A DNA stretch of 64,000 nucleotides from Tamaricihabitans halophyticus (GTDB lineage: Bacteria; Actinomycetota; Actinomycetes; Mycobacteriales; Pseudonocardiaceae). The notes beneath the pieces were generated by a model. The model saw only the letters and a list, made by a program, of their open reading frames with translations. It was not told the DNA's origin and searched no databases. Position 1 is the stretch's first letter; each line of letters starts with the position of its first letter. The DNA lies in assembly GCF_004340875.1 (NCBI RefSeq), contig NZ_SLXQ01000002.1, positions 310,001 through 374,000 on the forward strand. The letters are read 5' to 3'. Of this stretch, positions 36,042 through 44,780 are shown piece after piece. A program made the position numbers and the translations under genes.

Positions 36042-37552
36042 GTCGAACTCCGTCACTGGACGCGCTCACCGTGGACGCCCTGGTCCGATATGGACCGTTG
36101 GCGACCGCTACTCCGCTGATCGAGGAACACTTCGACCGCCCCGTTCCGCACGTCGCTCTGGTGTCCGAACTGGACGATATTCGCGGATGCGCGGCACATA
36201 CCGCGGTGGTACTGCATCCGGTGCTCACCCACGGCGTATGGGCGGTGGAGTCAGCTTTGCGGCTGTCCTGGGAGCGCGCGGCGTCCTGTGTGGTCACACC
36301 GGGACTACCGGGAATCGGGGAGTCCACCGCGCAGCTCGCCAAGCGGCTGCGGATGCCGGTGTTCGTCGTTCCGGACGACTCCGCGCGATGCGCGCTCGAC
36401 CTGGCCGCGGCCGTGGCGAACCCGGAATCGGTGCGTGCCAAGGTGATCGCGCAATGCGCGATGCTGTTCGGGGAACGTAGCACCGCACGCGGCATTCTTG
36501 GCGTGATCAATACCGAGGTGCCCGGGGTGGAGGTGGCGCTGGTCGCCGAGGACGGTGCGGTGCTTGCCGGGCGTACCGCCGCGGCCACCGCGGGCGGCGA
36601 TCAGGTTCGGGTCGAGGTTGCCGGTCCGGACGGGAAACCGTGGGCGAGGATGGTGGCGAGTCTGGTGCAGGGTGGGCATGTGCGGGAGACCGTACGTTCG
36701 ATCCTGCGCTTGGCGCGCGCGCCGCTGGTTGCCTCGGTCGCGCGGGAACGGCTGGAGGTCGTGCACCGCAGCGCTCGGGCTGGGGCGGCTCTGGATGTAC
36801 TGCTCGGCGCGGAGGCGCGCGGGGAGCAGTCGCTACTCGGACCGTCCGGTCTGGAGGCGGAGGCGGTGACCGAGCTCGGCTGGCAGCCCGCGGACCTGCC
36901 GATCGCGGTGTTCCTGCGTGCGGCGACGGAGGCCGGGCCGGATGTGCCGACGGTGACACCCGGCGTGATGTCCGCCTGGCAGCAGGTTTTCGGTGACCGG
37001 CCGCTGGTGCCGCGCGCCGCCGGCTGGGCCAGTTGGTGGTCCGGAACCTCGTGTTCTCCCGAGGAGGTGCGCGATCGGTTGCGTCGCGGGCTGAGCCGGA
37101 TGCGCTCGCCGATCGCGCTGGTAGGCGGCGTCGGCACGGTCGGCGAACAACCGGGCAGCCTGCGTACCTCCCTGGTGCAGGCCGAACTGGCTTCGGCCGG
37201 CGCCCGCGGCCAGTCGGTCGGCCACGTCGAGCTGTTCACCGAACTGGGGGAGCGACTGGTGCTTGCCTGCCTTCCGCTCGCCGAGCTGGCCCGTTCGGCC
37301 GAGGTCGCCCTGGCCGAGCTGCTTGCCGCAAGTGACAGGGAAACGCTGGTGGAAACCTTGCGCGCGGTGTTGGACAGCGGCGGGTCCACCGGGCAGGCAG
37401 CCACGCGGCTGCGGGTCCATCGCAACACCGTGCTCGGGCGGCTGGAGCGGATTCGCGGTTATGGCATCGACCCGGACAGCGCGGACGGCCGGCTTGCCTT
37501 GCACCTGGCCGCGTACGCGCTGTCCACACACGGCCCGGCGCCCGCTCGCTGA
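36038..37552 (+). CDS. PucR-family transcriptional regulator
   Basis: A 504-aa activator-type protein with an N-terminal DUF917-operon-type purine-catabolism-like region (SLDALTVDALVRYGPLATAT), a GGDEF-like middle region and a C-terminal PucR HTH (RLRVHRNTVLGRLERIRGYG, about 465-485). PucR proteins control purine and hydantoin use, so it likely regulates this cluster in response to its substrate. ATG 36038 overlaps the DUF917 stop. Its TGA is part of the repeat at 37552. Confidence 0.88.
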   Translation: MSRTPSLDALTVDALVRYGPLATATPLIEEHFDRPVPHVALVSELDDIRGCAAHTAVVLHPVLTHGVWAVESALRLSWERAASCVVTPGLPGIGESTAQLAKRLRMPVFVVPDDSARCALDLAAAVANPESVRAKVIAQCAMLFGERSTARGILGVINTEVPGVEVALVAEDGAVLAGRTAAATAGGDQVRVEVAGPDGKPWARMVASLVQGGHVRETVRSILRLARAPLVASVARERLEVVHRSARAGAALDVLLGAEARGEQSLLGPSGLEAEAVTELGWQPADLPIAVFLRAATEAGPDVPTVTPGVMSAWQQVFGDRPLVPRAAGWASWWSGTSCSPEEVRDRLRRGLSRMRSPIALVGGVGTVGEQPGSLRTSLVQAELASAGARGQSVGHVELFTELGERLVLACLPLAELARSAEVALAELLAASDRETLVETLRAVLDSGGSTGQAATRLRVHRNTVLGRLERIRGYGIDPDSADGRLALHLAAYALSTHGPAPAR

Positions 37553-37573
37553 CCGCGTTCTTTAAGGTTAGCG
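37552..37573 (+). repeat. Convergent-intergenic repeat, copy B
   Basis: ACCGCGTTCTTTAAGGTTAG (plus CG). It begins at the last base of the PucR stop and contains the TAA of the convergent HyuB gene. Confidence 0.75.
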
Positions 37574-39214
37574 GGGTGGGGCGGTGATGTGTTGATCGAG
37601 CAGATCCGCTTCGATGGCCGCCGGGTCCCGGTCGGCCACAAGGCCGAACCCACCACCGCCACCGGTCGCGCAGCGCACCACGTCACCGGCGGAGAGCTGC
37701 ATCCCGTTGCATTTGAGCAACCGGCGCTCGTCCGGCCGTCCAGGGTTGATGATCACCTCGGGCGGTTCCGCGTCGGCTCCGCCGAACAATCCCCACGCCG
37801 GAGTGATCGAACGCTCGAACCACAACGACACCGTGCAGTCGGACAACGCCTCGTACTCGCGCACCACACCGTTCCCGCCGCGCCATTTGCCCGCGCCGCC
37901 AGAGTCTGGCCGAATACCGTATTCCCGCAACCGGAACGGATACCGCGTCTCCAACACCTCGATCGGCATATCCTTCAGCGACCCGTTCACGTTGTTGATC
38001 AGCGCGGATTCCCCGTCCGAACCCTCGAAACCGCCCCAACCGCCGAGAGTGGCCTCGAGGTTCACGTAATCCCTTCCGGTGCGCGGATCGTTGCCGGCCA
38101 GCAGCACGATCATGGAATCGCCATGACTTGCCCCGGCCACCTTGTCCGGCAGCGCCGGAGCGAGCGCCTTGGCCACCAGGTCAATCAGCAGACCCAGGTG
38201 CGAGAAGTACCATTGGCACGCCGCGGGGGCCACCGCACCGAACACCGACCCTTCGCGTACCTGCACGGTCATCGGCCGGAATGAGCCGCCATTGCCCGGC
38301 ACGTCCGGGCTGATCAACAACTTGTAGCCAACCCGGCACGCGGACACCGCTTGCGCCGCACCACAGTTGATCGGTCCCACGGTCTGGTCGGCGGACTCGG
38401 TGACATCGAAATCGATCTGCTCGCCCCGCACGGTGATCTTCAGTTTCACCGGGATCGTGGCCGCGAGGTCGACGCCGTCGTTGTCCAGTACGCCTTCCGC
38501 GGTGTACACGCCATCCGGAACATCGCGGATTACCGCGCGCTCCAACCGTTCGGTCTGTGCGAAGATCTCGTCCCTTGCCGCCCGCAGCGTGTCCAAACCA
38601 AACCGTCGAACCAGCTCGGCCAGCCGCTTCTCGCCCATCTTGATGGTGGCGATCATCGCGTGCATATCGCCGGTCGTCGGATACGGGAAGCGCACGTTCG
38701 TAGCGATGGTGCTCATCACGCCGGGTACGTCCACCCCGCCCTCGACCAGTTTCTGCGCGCCGAGCCGCAGGCCTTCCTGGAAGATGTTCACCGAATCCAT
38801 GGATCCGCCTGGATCCTTCGAACCGACATCGATCCAGTGTGCTCTGGTCGCCGTGAACCCGACCAGCTCGTCATCGACGAACACCGGCCCGAATATGGTC
38901 ACGTCATTGAGATGCGTACCGCCGAGATAGCTGTCGTTGAGAATCCACACATCGCCTGGCTGCCAGACGTCCCTGCCGAACTGGCGCTCGGTATCCCGCG
39001 TGCAGGTCTCCAGATTGCCAAGGAAAATCGGCAAACCCGCGGACTGGCCGAGCACCTGGTGCTTGTCGTCGAGCAGCGCGACGACACAATCCCCGCATTC
39101 GTAGATAATCGCGGTGTAGGCGGAGCGGATCAGCGTCGCGTTCATATCGTCTGCTGCCGCGGTCAGCGCGTTGCGCACGATCTCCACGACGACCGGGTCC
39201 ACATTCGAGCTCAT
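37568..39214 (-). CDS. hyuB: N-methylhydantoinase B / oxoprolinase beta-type subunit
   Basis: A 548-aa HyuB subunit (SSNVDPVVVEIVRNALTAAADDM). Family text DVWILNDSYLGGTHLNDVTI and AHWIDVGSKDPGG, and C-terminal GGGGGFG. With HyuA it forms the ATP-dependent ring-opening enzyme for N-methylhydantoin, 5-oxoproline or similar lactams. ATG overlaps the HyuA stop (ATGA), so subunit synthesis is coupled. Substrate not deducible. Confidence 0.93.
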   Translation of the reverse strand: MSSNVDPVVVEIVRNALTAAADDMNATLIRSAYTAIIYECGDCVVALLDDKHQVLGQSAGLPIFLGNLETCTRDTERQFGRDVWQPGDVWILNDSYLGGTHLNDVTIFGPVFVDDELVGFTATRAHWIDVGSKDPGGSMDSVNIFQEGLRLGAQKLVEGGVDVPGVMSTIATNVRFPYPTTGDMHAMIATIKMGEKRLAELVRRFGLDTLRAARDEIFAQTERLERAVIRDVPDGVYTAEGVLDNDGVDLAATIPVKLKITVRGEQIDFDVTESADQTVGPINCGAAQAVSACRVGYKLLISPDVPGNGGSFRPMTVQVREGSVFGAVAPAACQWYFSHLGLLIDLVAKALAPALPDKVAGASHGDSMIVLLAGNDPRTGRDYVNLEATLGGWGGFEGSDGESALINNVNGSLKDMPIEVLETRYPFRLREYGIRPDSGGAGKWRGGNGVVREYEALSDCTVSLWFERSITPAWGLFGGADAEPPEVIINPGRPDERRLLKCNGMQLSAGDVVRCATGGGGGFGLVADRDPAAIEADLLDQHITAPPR

Positions 39215-41259
39215 GCCGAAGCCTCCTTCGCGCGAATCACCAGCGAGCCGATGCTGTCCACGGAAACCGTGTAGTCGGGCGGAACCACGGTCGTTGCGGT
39301 GCCTTCGACCACGATCGCCGGTCCGGCAAAGCCGTGTCCCCGTGCCAACTCATCGCGCTTGATGAGTGGCGCGGAATACCGCTGCCCGTTGAAGATTACT
39401 TCGCGGTCCGCTGTGGGGAAATCGGCCGATTCGGCCGAGGGGATACGTTCCGCCTCGGTGCGTTCCAGCACGCCGAACGCGGTGCTGCGCAAGGTCACGA
39501 ACTCGATCGGCGCGCCCAGATTCGCGTGCCCGTACCTGGTTTCGTGTAGCTGGGCGAAGCGTTTCGCGACCGTCTCGACGAAATCGGCGCGATGCGGTTC
39601 GTTCGCCTCCACGATCGGCACCGTGAGCGTGTACTCCTGCGCCGCGTAGCGGATATCCACCGCATGCTCGACCCGCTTCGCCTGCTCGGGCACCCCCTCG
39701 CTGTCCAGTGAGCGCAGTGCCTCCCGCGCCATTGCCGCGAGCTTGCCGGCCATATCCGCGCGGTCGAGGTCTTCGTCGAGGAAGAAGTACTGCTCGGAGA
39801 AGTCCTTGCGGATCTCGGTTTGCAGCATTCCCCATGCGCTCAGCGCGCCGGGGAACCTGGGTACCACGACCTCGCCGATGCCCAGTTCCTTGGCAAGGAA
39901 CACCGCGTGCATGGGGCCCGCGCCGCCGAAGGCGACCAGAGTGAACTCCCTCGGCTCGATCCCTCGGGAGACGGTGATGGTGCGGATCGCTTGGGCCATC
40001 TTGGCGTTGGCCACATCGCAGATCCCCTCGGCCATCGCCACCGGTTCCAGGTCCAGCTGCTCGCCGAGTCGGGCGATGGAAGCCCGCGCGGCCGGTAGCG
40101 ACAGGCTGAGCTGTCCGCCGGCGAACCAGTCGGGTTCGATGCGGCCAAGCGTCAGGTTCGCGTCCGTGACCGTCGGTTGCTCGCCGCCGCGCTGATAGCA
40201 GGCGGGACCGGGGGCAGCACCGGCCGAATGCGGCCCGACGCGCAGACCGCCGGCTTCCAGCCAGGCGATTGATCCACCGCCAGCGCCGACCGTGTGGATG
40301 TTCACCACGCTCATCAGCAACGGCAGACCCTCGAGCTCGGCCTCGGGGGACACGTCCGGCTGGCCGTCGATCACCAGCGACACGTCGAACGAGGTGCCGC
40401 CCATGTCGACACAGATCAGGTTCGGTCGGCCGGTGGCCGCGGCCAGCGCGACCCCACCCATAGTGCCGCCAACCGGCCCGGAAAGCAGGGTCTGCAGCGG
40501 GCGAGCGCGCGCCGATTCGGCGGTCAGCACGCCGCCGGAGGACTGCATCACGTGCAGCGGAACCCGCAACCCTTCCTCGGCGAGGCTGCGTTCGAGCTCG
40601 GTCAGATAGCTGCGCACCACCGGCCCGGTGTAGGCCTCTACCACGGCCGAGGAGGTGCGCTCGTATTCCCGCCATTCCTTGGCGGCCTCGTGCGAAAGCG
40701 AGATGGTGACGTCCTCGCCGAGCTCGGCGCGCAGCAGGTCCCTGGTGCGCCGCTCGTGGTCCGGATTGGCATAGCTGAACAGGTAGGCGACCGCGATGGC
40801 GCCGAAACCCTCGTGCCGATAGCGTTCGGCCGCCGCGCGGACCGCCTGCTCGTCCAGCGGTTCGAGTTCACCGCCGGTGTGTTCCAGCCGGCCACCGATC
40901 TCGACGATGTCTCGCCTGGGCACCAGCGGCTGCGGCTTGCGGTAGTGCAGGTCGTACAGCTTGGTACGGGGGCCACGCGCGATGTGGTACGTGTCCGAGG
41001 CTCCCGCGCTGGCCAGCAACAGGACCCGCACGCCACGCCGTTCCAGGAAGGCGTTCAGACCCTGGGTCGTGCCGTGCACGGTGAACGAGATGTCCCGAGG
41101 CGAATCGACGAGGGAGTTCAGCGCGCTGTGCACGCCTTCGGTCAGATCATCTGGAGTAGTTGAAGATTTTCCGGCCTGAAACCGCCCGGTTGTCTGGTCG
41201 TAGGCGACGACATCGGTGAAGGTGCCGCCGATGTCCATGGAGACGCGGTACTGGTCCAT
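39211..41259 (-). CDS. hyuA: N-methylhydantoinase A / oxoprolinase alpha-type subunit
   Basis: A 682-aa HyuA subunit with ASKHA ATP-binding motifs MDIGGTFTDV (8-17) and CVDMGGTSFDVSLV, plus VHGTTQGLNAFLERRG and AGGGSIAWLEAGGLRVGP. It phosphorylates the substrate before ring opening by HyuB. AAAGGAG lies upstream of ATG 41259. It is the first gene of a two-gene operon; the divergent HyuA-like/DUF917/PucR operon ends head-on at 37552. About 200 bp upstream (41260-41460) is non-coding, slightly AT-richer (TATCTATCTTATC) and may hold its promoter. Confidence 0.93.
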   Translation of the reverse strand: MDQYRVSMDIGGTFTDVVAYDQTTGRFQAGKSSTTPDDLTEGVHSALNSLVDSPRDISFTVHGTTQGLNAFLERRGVRVLLLASAGASDTYHIARGPRTKLYDLHYRKPQPLVPRRDIVEIGGRLEHTGGELEPLDEQAVRAAAERYRHEGFGAIAVAYLFSYANPDHERRTRDLLRAELGEDVTISLSHEAAKEWREYERTSSAVVEAYTGPVVRSYLTELERSLAEEGLRVPLHVMQSSGGVLTAESARARPLQTLLSGPVGGTMGGVALAAATGRPNLICVDMGGTSFDVSLVIDGQPDVSPEAELEGLPLLMSVVNIHTVGAGGGSIAWLEAGGLRVGPHSAGAAPGPACYQRGGEQPTVTDANLTLGRIEPDWFAGGQLSLSLPAARASIARLGEQLDLEPVAMAEGICDVANAKMAQAIRTITVSRGIEPREFTLVAFGGAGPMHAVFLAKELGIGEVVVPRFPGALSAWGMLQTEIRKDFSEQYFFLDEDLDRADMAGKLAAMAREALRSLDSEGVPEQAKRVEHAVDIRYAAQEYTLTVPIVEANEPHRADFVETVAKRFAQLHETRYGHANLGAPIEFVTLRSTAFGVLERTEAERIPSAESADFPTADREVIFNGQRYSAPLIKRDELARGHGFAGPAIVVEGTATTVVPPDYTVSVDSIGSLVIRAKEASA

Positions 41260-41460
41260 TCGGCGAAACTCCTTTCAACAAGGAAGTATTCCCACGGTAA
41301 GGCCCCAGAAACGTGGCTGACTGTGCAGCGTGAACACGCACGGGGAAATTCGGGGTGCCCGATGCCCACCTTGGTGCGAATGGGGGTATCTATCTTATCG
41401 GGTGTTCAACTCGATGCCCGCAGTAATCGGCGGGCACCTGGCCTGCTCGGGAGGGTGGTT

Positions 41461-41931
41461 GTGGCGACCCGGTTCGATGTCCCGCGACCAGCGCGACGGA
41501 ACTACTCCGTCGATCCAGCCGACGTGTTCGAGGCGTACAACGACGCGGTTAACCTGCGCGATGTGCGTACCGCACAGACACTGCTCAGCCCGAATCTATC
41601 GGTGACCATCAACGAACGGCCGGCCATCGGGTTCACCGATGGTGACCAGGTCACCGACGAACTGCTGTTGCGCTGCTTTCCGAACTGTCGCAGGGAAATC
41701 CTGCGCACGCTCGTCCAGTCCAACCAGGCCGCGGTTCGCTGGCGGCTACGCGGCGAGCCCGCCAGGACCTTTGCCGGGCTTCCCGAGCTGGATGTGCACG
41801 GCTGCATGTTCGTGCGCGTCCGGGACGGCCGGATGGCACAGGTCGCGATGTACTTCGAGGACCTTGGGTTGCGCACGATTCTCGCGCGCGCCCGTGATCT
41901 GCTGGCTCGCGTCCCCCGCGCGGCCGGCTGA
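41461..41931 (+). CDS. SnoaL-like (NTF2-fold) protein
   Basis: A 156-aa protein with a 35-residue lead, then a SnoaL/NTF2-like alpha+beta domain (DVFEAYNDAVNLRDVRTAQTLL; GFTDGDQVTDELLL; AQVAMYFEDLGL). The fold serves both enzymes and ligand binders; no catalytic pair can be assigned. GTG 41461 was chosen because GGGAGG lies 6 nt upstream; GTG 41455 is an alternative. It stands alone between the hyuA promoter and a strong hairpin. Confidence 0.78.
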   Translation: MATRFDVPRPARRNYSVDPADVFEAYNDAVNLRDVRTAQTLLSPNLSVTINERPAIGFTDGDQVTDELLLRCFPNCRREILRTLVQSNQAAVRWRLRGEPARTFAGLPELDVHGCMFVRVRDGRMAQVAMYFEDLGLRTILARARDLLARVPRAAG

Positions 41932-42008
41932 CCGTCGCTTGATCCCGACTGTGTGATCCAGAATGGGTGATCCCGGCCCCGACCCGGGAAACCAAGCGCG
42001 GTCGCGAT

Positions 42009-42052
42009 GGCCTGCTGGGGCGTGTCTCCCCCCTCAGACGCCCCGGCAGGCC
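42009..42052. terminator. Strong 15-bp hairpin between SnoaL-like and pknL genes
   Basis: GGCCTGCTGGGGCGT (42009-42023) pairs with ACGCCCCGGCAGGCC (42038-42052), one G-U pair, 14-nt C-rich loop. It lies between convergent genes and lacks a T run, as is common in actinobacteria. The gap 41932-42120 otherwise holds repeat copy C. Confidence 0.7.
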
Positions 42053-42076
42053 ACCCAGTCTTGGTGACGTCCCCGT

Positions 42077-42097
42077 TCGCGTTCGTCAAGGCCAGCG
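42077..42097 (+). repeat. Convergent-intergenic repeat, copy C
   Basis: TCGCGTTCGTCAAGGCCAGC plus G. It matches copy A at 18 of 20 core positions and lies just past the 42009-42052 hairpin. Confidence 0.65.
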
Positions 42098-42120
42098 TTT
42101 GTCGGGGCAACCGCGGCTGG

Positions 42121-44202
42121 TTAGGGGAAAGCGCCGACCAGGACGGTACTGCCGGGCGCTACGTTGCTGCCCGCGCTCGGCTCCTGCTGCACGACCCTGC
42201 TGTCCGGCCGCGGGAACAGCTGCCGTACCTCGGCGGCCAACCCGGCGTCCTCGAGTGCCGCTTCGGCCTCGGCCACGGTCTTGCCGGTCAGTTCGGGCAC
42301 CGTCACCGCCGTCGACAGGTAGACCCCGACCCGGGTGGAATCCTCATCGGGCACGGTTCCCGCCGCCGGCTCGGTGCGAATCACCCGGCCGTTGCCAGCC
42401 TCCTCGGAGAACTCCTCGCCAGCGACGTAAGGCTCCATCCCCGCTTCGCTGATCGCCGCGAAGGCCTCTTCCTTGGTCATACCGGCGACCTCGGGCACGG
42501 GCTGTGGCGGCGGCCCCTTGGACACGATGACCATCACGGCGGCGCCGGTCTTCAGCGCGGTGCCAGCGGGCGGATCGGTCTTGATCACCGCGCCTTCCGG
42601 GACCTGGTTGTGATACTCGTTCACCGAGTCGTCCGTGCGCGGCCGTAGCTGCTCGTCCGCAAGCGCGGCCCGCGCCTCGTCGAGCGACGTGCCTGGCGTG
42701 ATGTCCGGCACCGTGGGTGGTCCGGTGGAGACAAGCACGGTGATCTCATCGCCGCCAAGTGCCTGGTGTCCCGCTGCCGGGTCCGAGCCGATGACCGTGC
42801 CGGCGGCGACCTCGTCGTGCCGCATCTTGGTGATCTTGGGCGTGAAGCCGGCCGTCCGTACCGTCTGCTCGGCCCGCGCGGTGTCCATCCCGGCGATCTC
42901 GGGCACCGGAGACCAGCGGCCGTCCACGAACCACCAGGTACCGACGCCGAGTAGGCCAAGAAGTAGCGCGCCGAGTATCGCGAAGACGATGATCTTGCGG
43001 CGGCGGCCACCGCGCGCGGCGGCCATACCATGCGGTGGCGTCGGTGCCGAATCACCAATCGGCGGTTGATGCGCGGTGTGCTCGGCGGGAAGTTCGCGCC
43101 GCAACGCCTGGGTGCCGCGGGGTCCGGTATTGGCAAGTGCGGCCATCTCGGCCGCGGAGAGCACGCTCGTACCGTTGGGTGGCGTGCCGGAGCTGGTCGG
43201 TTGGTTGGCCGTGGCCTCGGTGGCGGAATCCGCGGTTGGTTCGGCGGCCTCCGCCGAACTGATCGTCGACGCCGAAACCGGGCCGGTGTGTTCGCGGGCA
43301 TGCGGGACAGGGACCGGAACGGGCGTCGGTGGGATGCCGAGGGTTCGTCCCACGCCGAGTAGCTCGGTGCGGAACTGCTCCGCATCGGCTGGCCGGGCGC
43401 TCGCATCCCTGCTGGTCGCCCGCAGCACCAGCTCGTCGAGCGCGGCCGGAATCCCAGGGATCAGGGTGCTCGGCGCGGGCACGTCGTTGTGCACGTGTTG
43501 GTAAGCCACGGAAAGCGCGGTATCGCCACGGTACGGCGGGCGCCCGGTGAGCATCTCGAAGAGCAACACACCCGCGGAGTAGACGTCGCCCCGTGAGGTC
43601 GTCGCACCGGTGGTGACCTGCTCAGGGGACAGATAGGCGACCGTACCGAGGATGACGCTCGAGCTGGTGTGCGTCGCGCTGGCCACCGCGCGGACCAGGC
43701 CGAAATCGGCAACCTTGACCACGCCGCTCGCCGAGCCGCCCGTGCCGCTGCGACCGATCAGCACGTTCTCCGGTTTCACGTCGCGGTGCACCAGGCCGGC
43801 CTGATGCGCGGCGGACAGCGCGGAAAGCACCGGGTCGAGCACGCTCAGGGCGAGCGGCACGGGTAGCGCGCCCCGTTCGCCGAGTAGATCGCGCAGCGTG
43901 CCGCCGTCGACCAGCTCCATCACCAGGAATACCCGGTTGTGCTCGGGATCGGTTTCGGCACCCTGATCATGTACGGCTACGACGTTCGCGTGGTGCAGGC
44001 GCGCGGCGGACCGGGCTTCGCGCTGGAAGCGGTCCACGAACGTCGGATCGTCGGCGAATCGCGGATCCATGATCTTGATCGCCACCGCGCGGTCCAGCCT
44101 GGTGTCCATACCTCGGTAGACGGCGGACATACCGCCCTTGGCGAGCAAGGCGTCGACCCGATAGCGCTGCTCCAGCACGGCACCGATCAGGTTTGCCCGC
44201 AT
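42121..44202 (-). CDS. pknL: PknL-type Ser/Thr protein kinase with four PASTA repeats
   Basis: A 693-aa receptor kinase. Kinase domain about 10-275: Gly loop LLAKGGMSAVYRG, K in VAIKIMDP, VHRDVKPENVLI, ADFGLVRAV, LSPEQ. A linker of about 130 residues, then TM IIVFAILGALLLGLLGVGTW, then four PASTA domains (starting near VPEIAGM, VPDITPG, VPEVAGM and VPELTGK) that bind muropeptides or lipid II. Mycobacterial PknL lacks PASTA domains as I recall. It diverges from the Rv2175c-type gene, its known substrate in M. tuberculosis. ATG 44202 or GTG 44211 (TACGAT 8 nt upstream) are both possible starts. Confidence 0.9.
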   Translation of the reverse strand: MRANLIGAVLEQRYRVDALLAKGGMSAVYRGMDTRLDRAVAIKIMDPRFADDPTFVDRFQREARSAARLHHANVVAVHDQGAETDPEHNRVFLVMELVDGGTLRDLLGERGALPVPLALSVLDPVLSALSAAHQAGLVHRDVKPENVLIGRSGTGGSASGVVKVADFGLVRAVASATHTSSSVILGTVAYLSPEQVTTGATTSRGDVYSAGVLLFEMLTGRPPYRGDTALSVAYQHVHNDVPAPSTLIPGIPAALDELVLRATSRDASARPADAEQFRTELLGVGRTLGIPPTPVPVPVPHAREHTGPVSASTISSAEAAEPTADSATEATANQPTSSGTPPNGTSVLSAAEMAALANTGPRGTQALRRELPAEHTAHQPPIGDSAPTPPHGMAAARGGRRRKIIVFAILGALLLGLLGVGTWWFVDGRWSPVPEIAGMDTARAEQTVRTAGFTPKITKMRHDEVAAGTVIGSDPAAGHQALGGDEITVLVSTGPPTVPDITPGTSLDEARAALADEQLRPRTDDSVNEYHNQVPEGAVIKTDPPAGTALKTGAAVMVIVSKGPPPQPVPEVAGMTKEEAFAAISEAGMEPYVAGEEFSEEAGNGRVIRTEPAAGTVPDEDSTRVGVYLSTAVTVPELTGKTVAEAEAALEDAGLAAEVRQLFPRPDSRVVQQEPSAGSNVAPGSTVLVGAFP

Positions 44203-44389
44203 CCCGTTCACGAGCGTTGATCGTAGAGAGCCGCGCGTGGACGCGTGGCACCGTATCGATAACGCCCGGGTCCGCTGTCCGATGCGTCCGGATCCGGAAG
44301 GCCGGCATATCGGATACCAGGAGCGTCCGGTGCCAGCTTTGCCCGGAAGGGGCACACCTGATTGGCATGGATATGGCATCGTATGGGGC

Positions 44390-44755
44390 GTGAGTGCGAT
44401 CCCAGTCGCCGATGATGTGCTCGATGCCGACGTTGAGGTGCTCAGCCTCACTGAGGTGGCCAATCAGCTCGGGCTTTCGGCGAACAAAGTTCGGCAGTTG
44501 TTGCGGGAAAGTCAGCTGGTGGCGGTGCGCCGCGACGGGCAGCTGTACGTACCGTCGTCGTTCCTTGCCGAGGACGGCTTAGTGAAAGGATTGGCCGGCA
44601 CGCTGACGGTGCTCTCCGATGCCGGCTTCGACTCGAGCGAGATGCTGCGCTGGTTGTTCACCGCGGACGACACCCTGCCGGGTACGCCGATCGAGGCATT
44701 GCGTACCAACCGGGGGACCGAGGTCAAGCGGCGCGCGCAAGCATCAGCGTTCTAG
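44390..44755 (+). CDS. Rv2175c-like winged-helix DNA-binding protein
   Basis: A 121-aa protein with an HTH (LSLTEVANQLGLSANKVRQL, about 17-36) and C-terminal wing/helix region with GTEVKRRAQASAF at the end. In M. tuberculosis Rv2175c is phosphorylated by PknL at an N-terminal Thr, which blocks DNA binding. Here the first 16 residues (SAIPVADDVLDADVEV) contain no Thr, only Ser2, so the phosphosite must differ. GTG 44390 has CATCGT 7 nt upstream and may be leaderless. The divergent 44203-44389 gap is shared with pknL. Confidence 0.85.
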   Translation: MSAIPVADDVLDADVEVLSLTEVANQLGLSANKVRQLLRESQLVAVRRDGQLYVPSSFLAEDGLVKGLAGTLTVLSDAGFDSSEMLRWLFTADDTLPGTPIEALRTNRGTEVKRRAQASAF

Positions 44756-44780
44756 GCGTTCGTTGTTCTGGGCGTTCGTT

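Noticed and set aside
41323-41460. 46-codon extension of the SnoaL-like protein
   Set aside because: No similarity to the fold and no ribosome-binding site; GTG 41461 has GGGAGG at good spacing.
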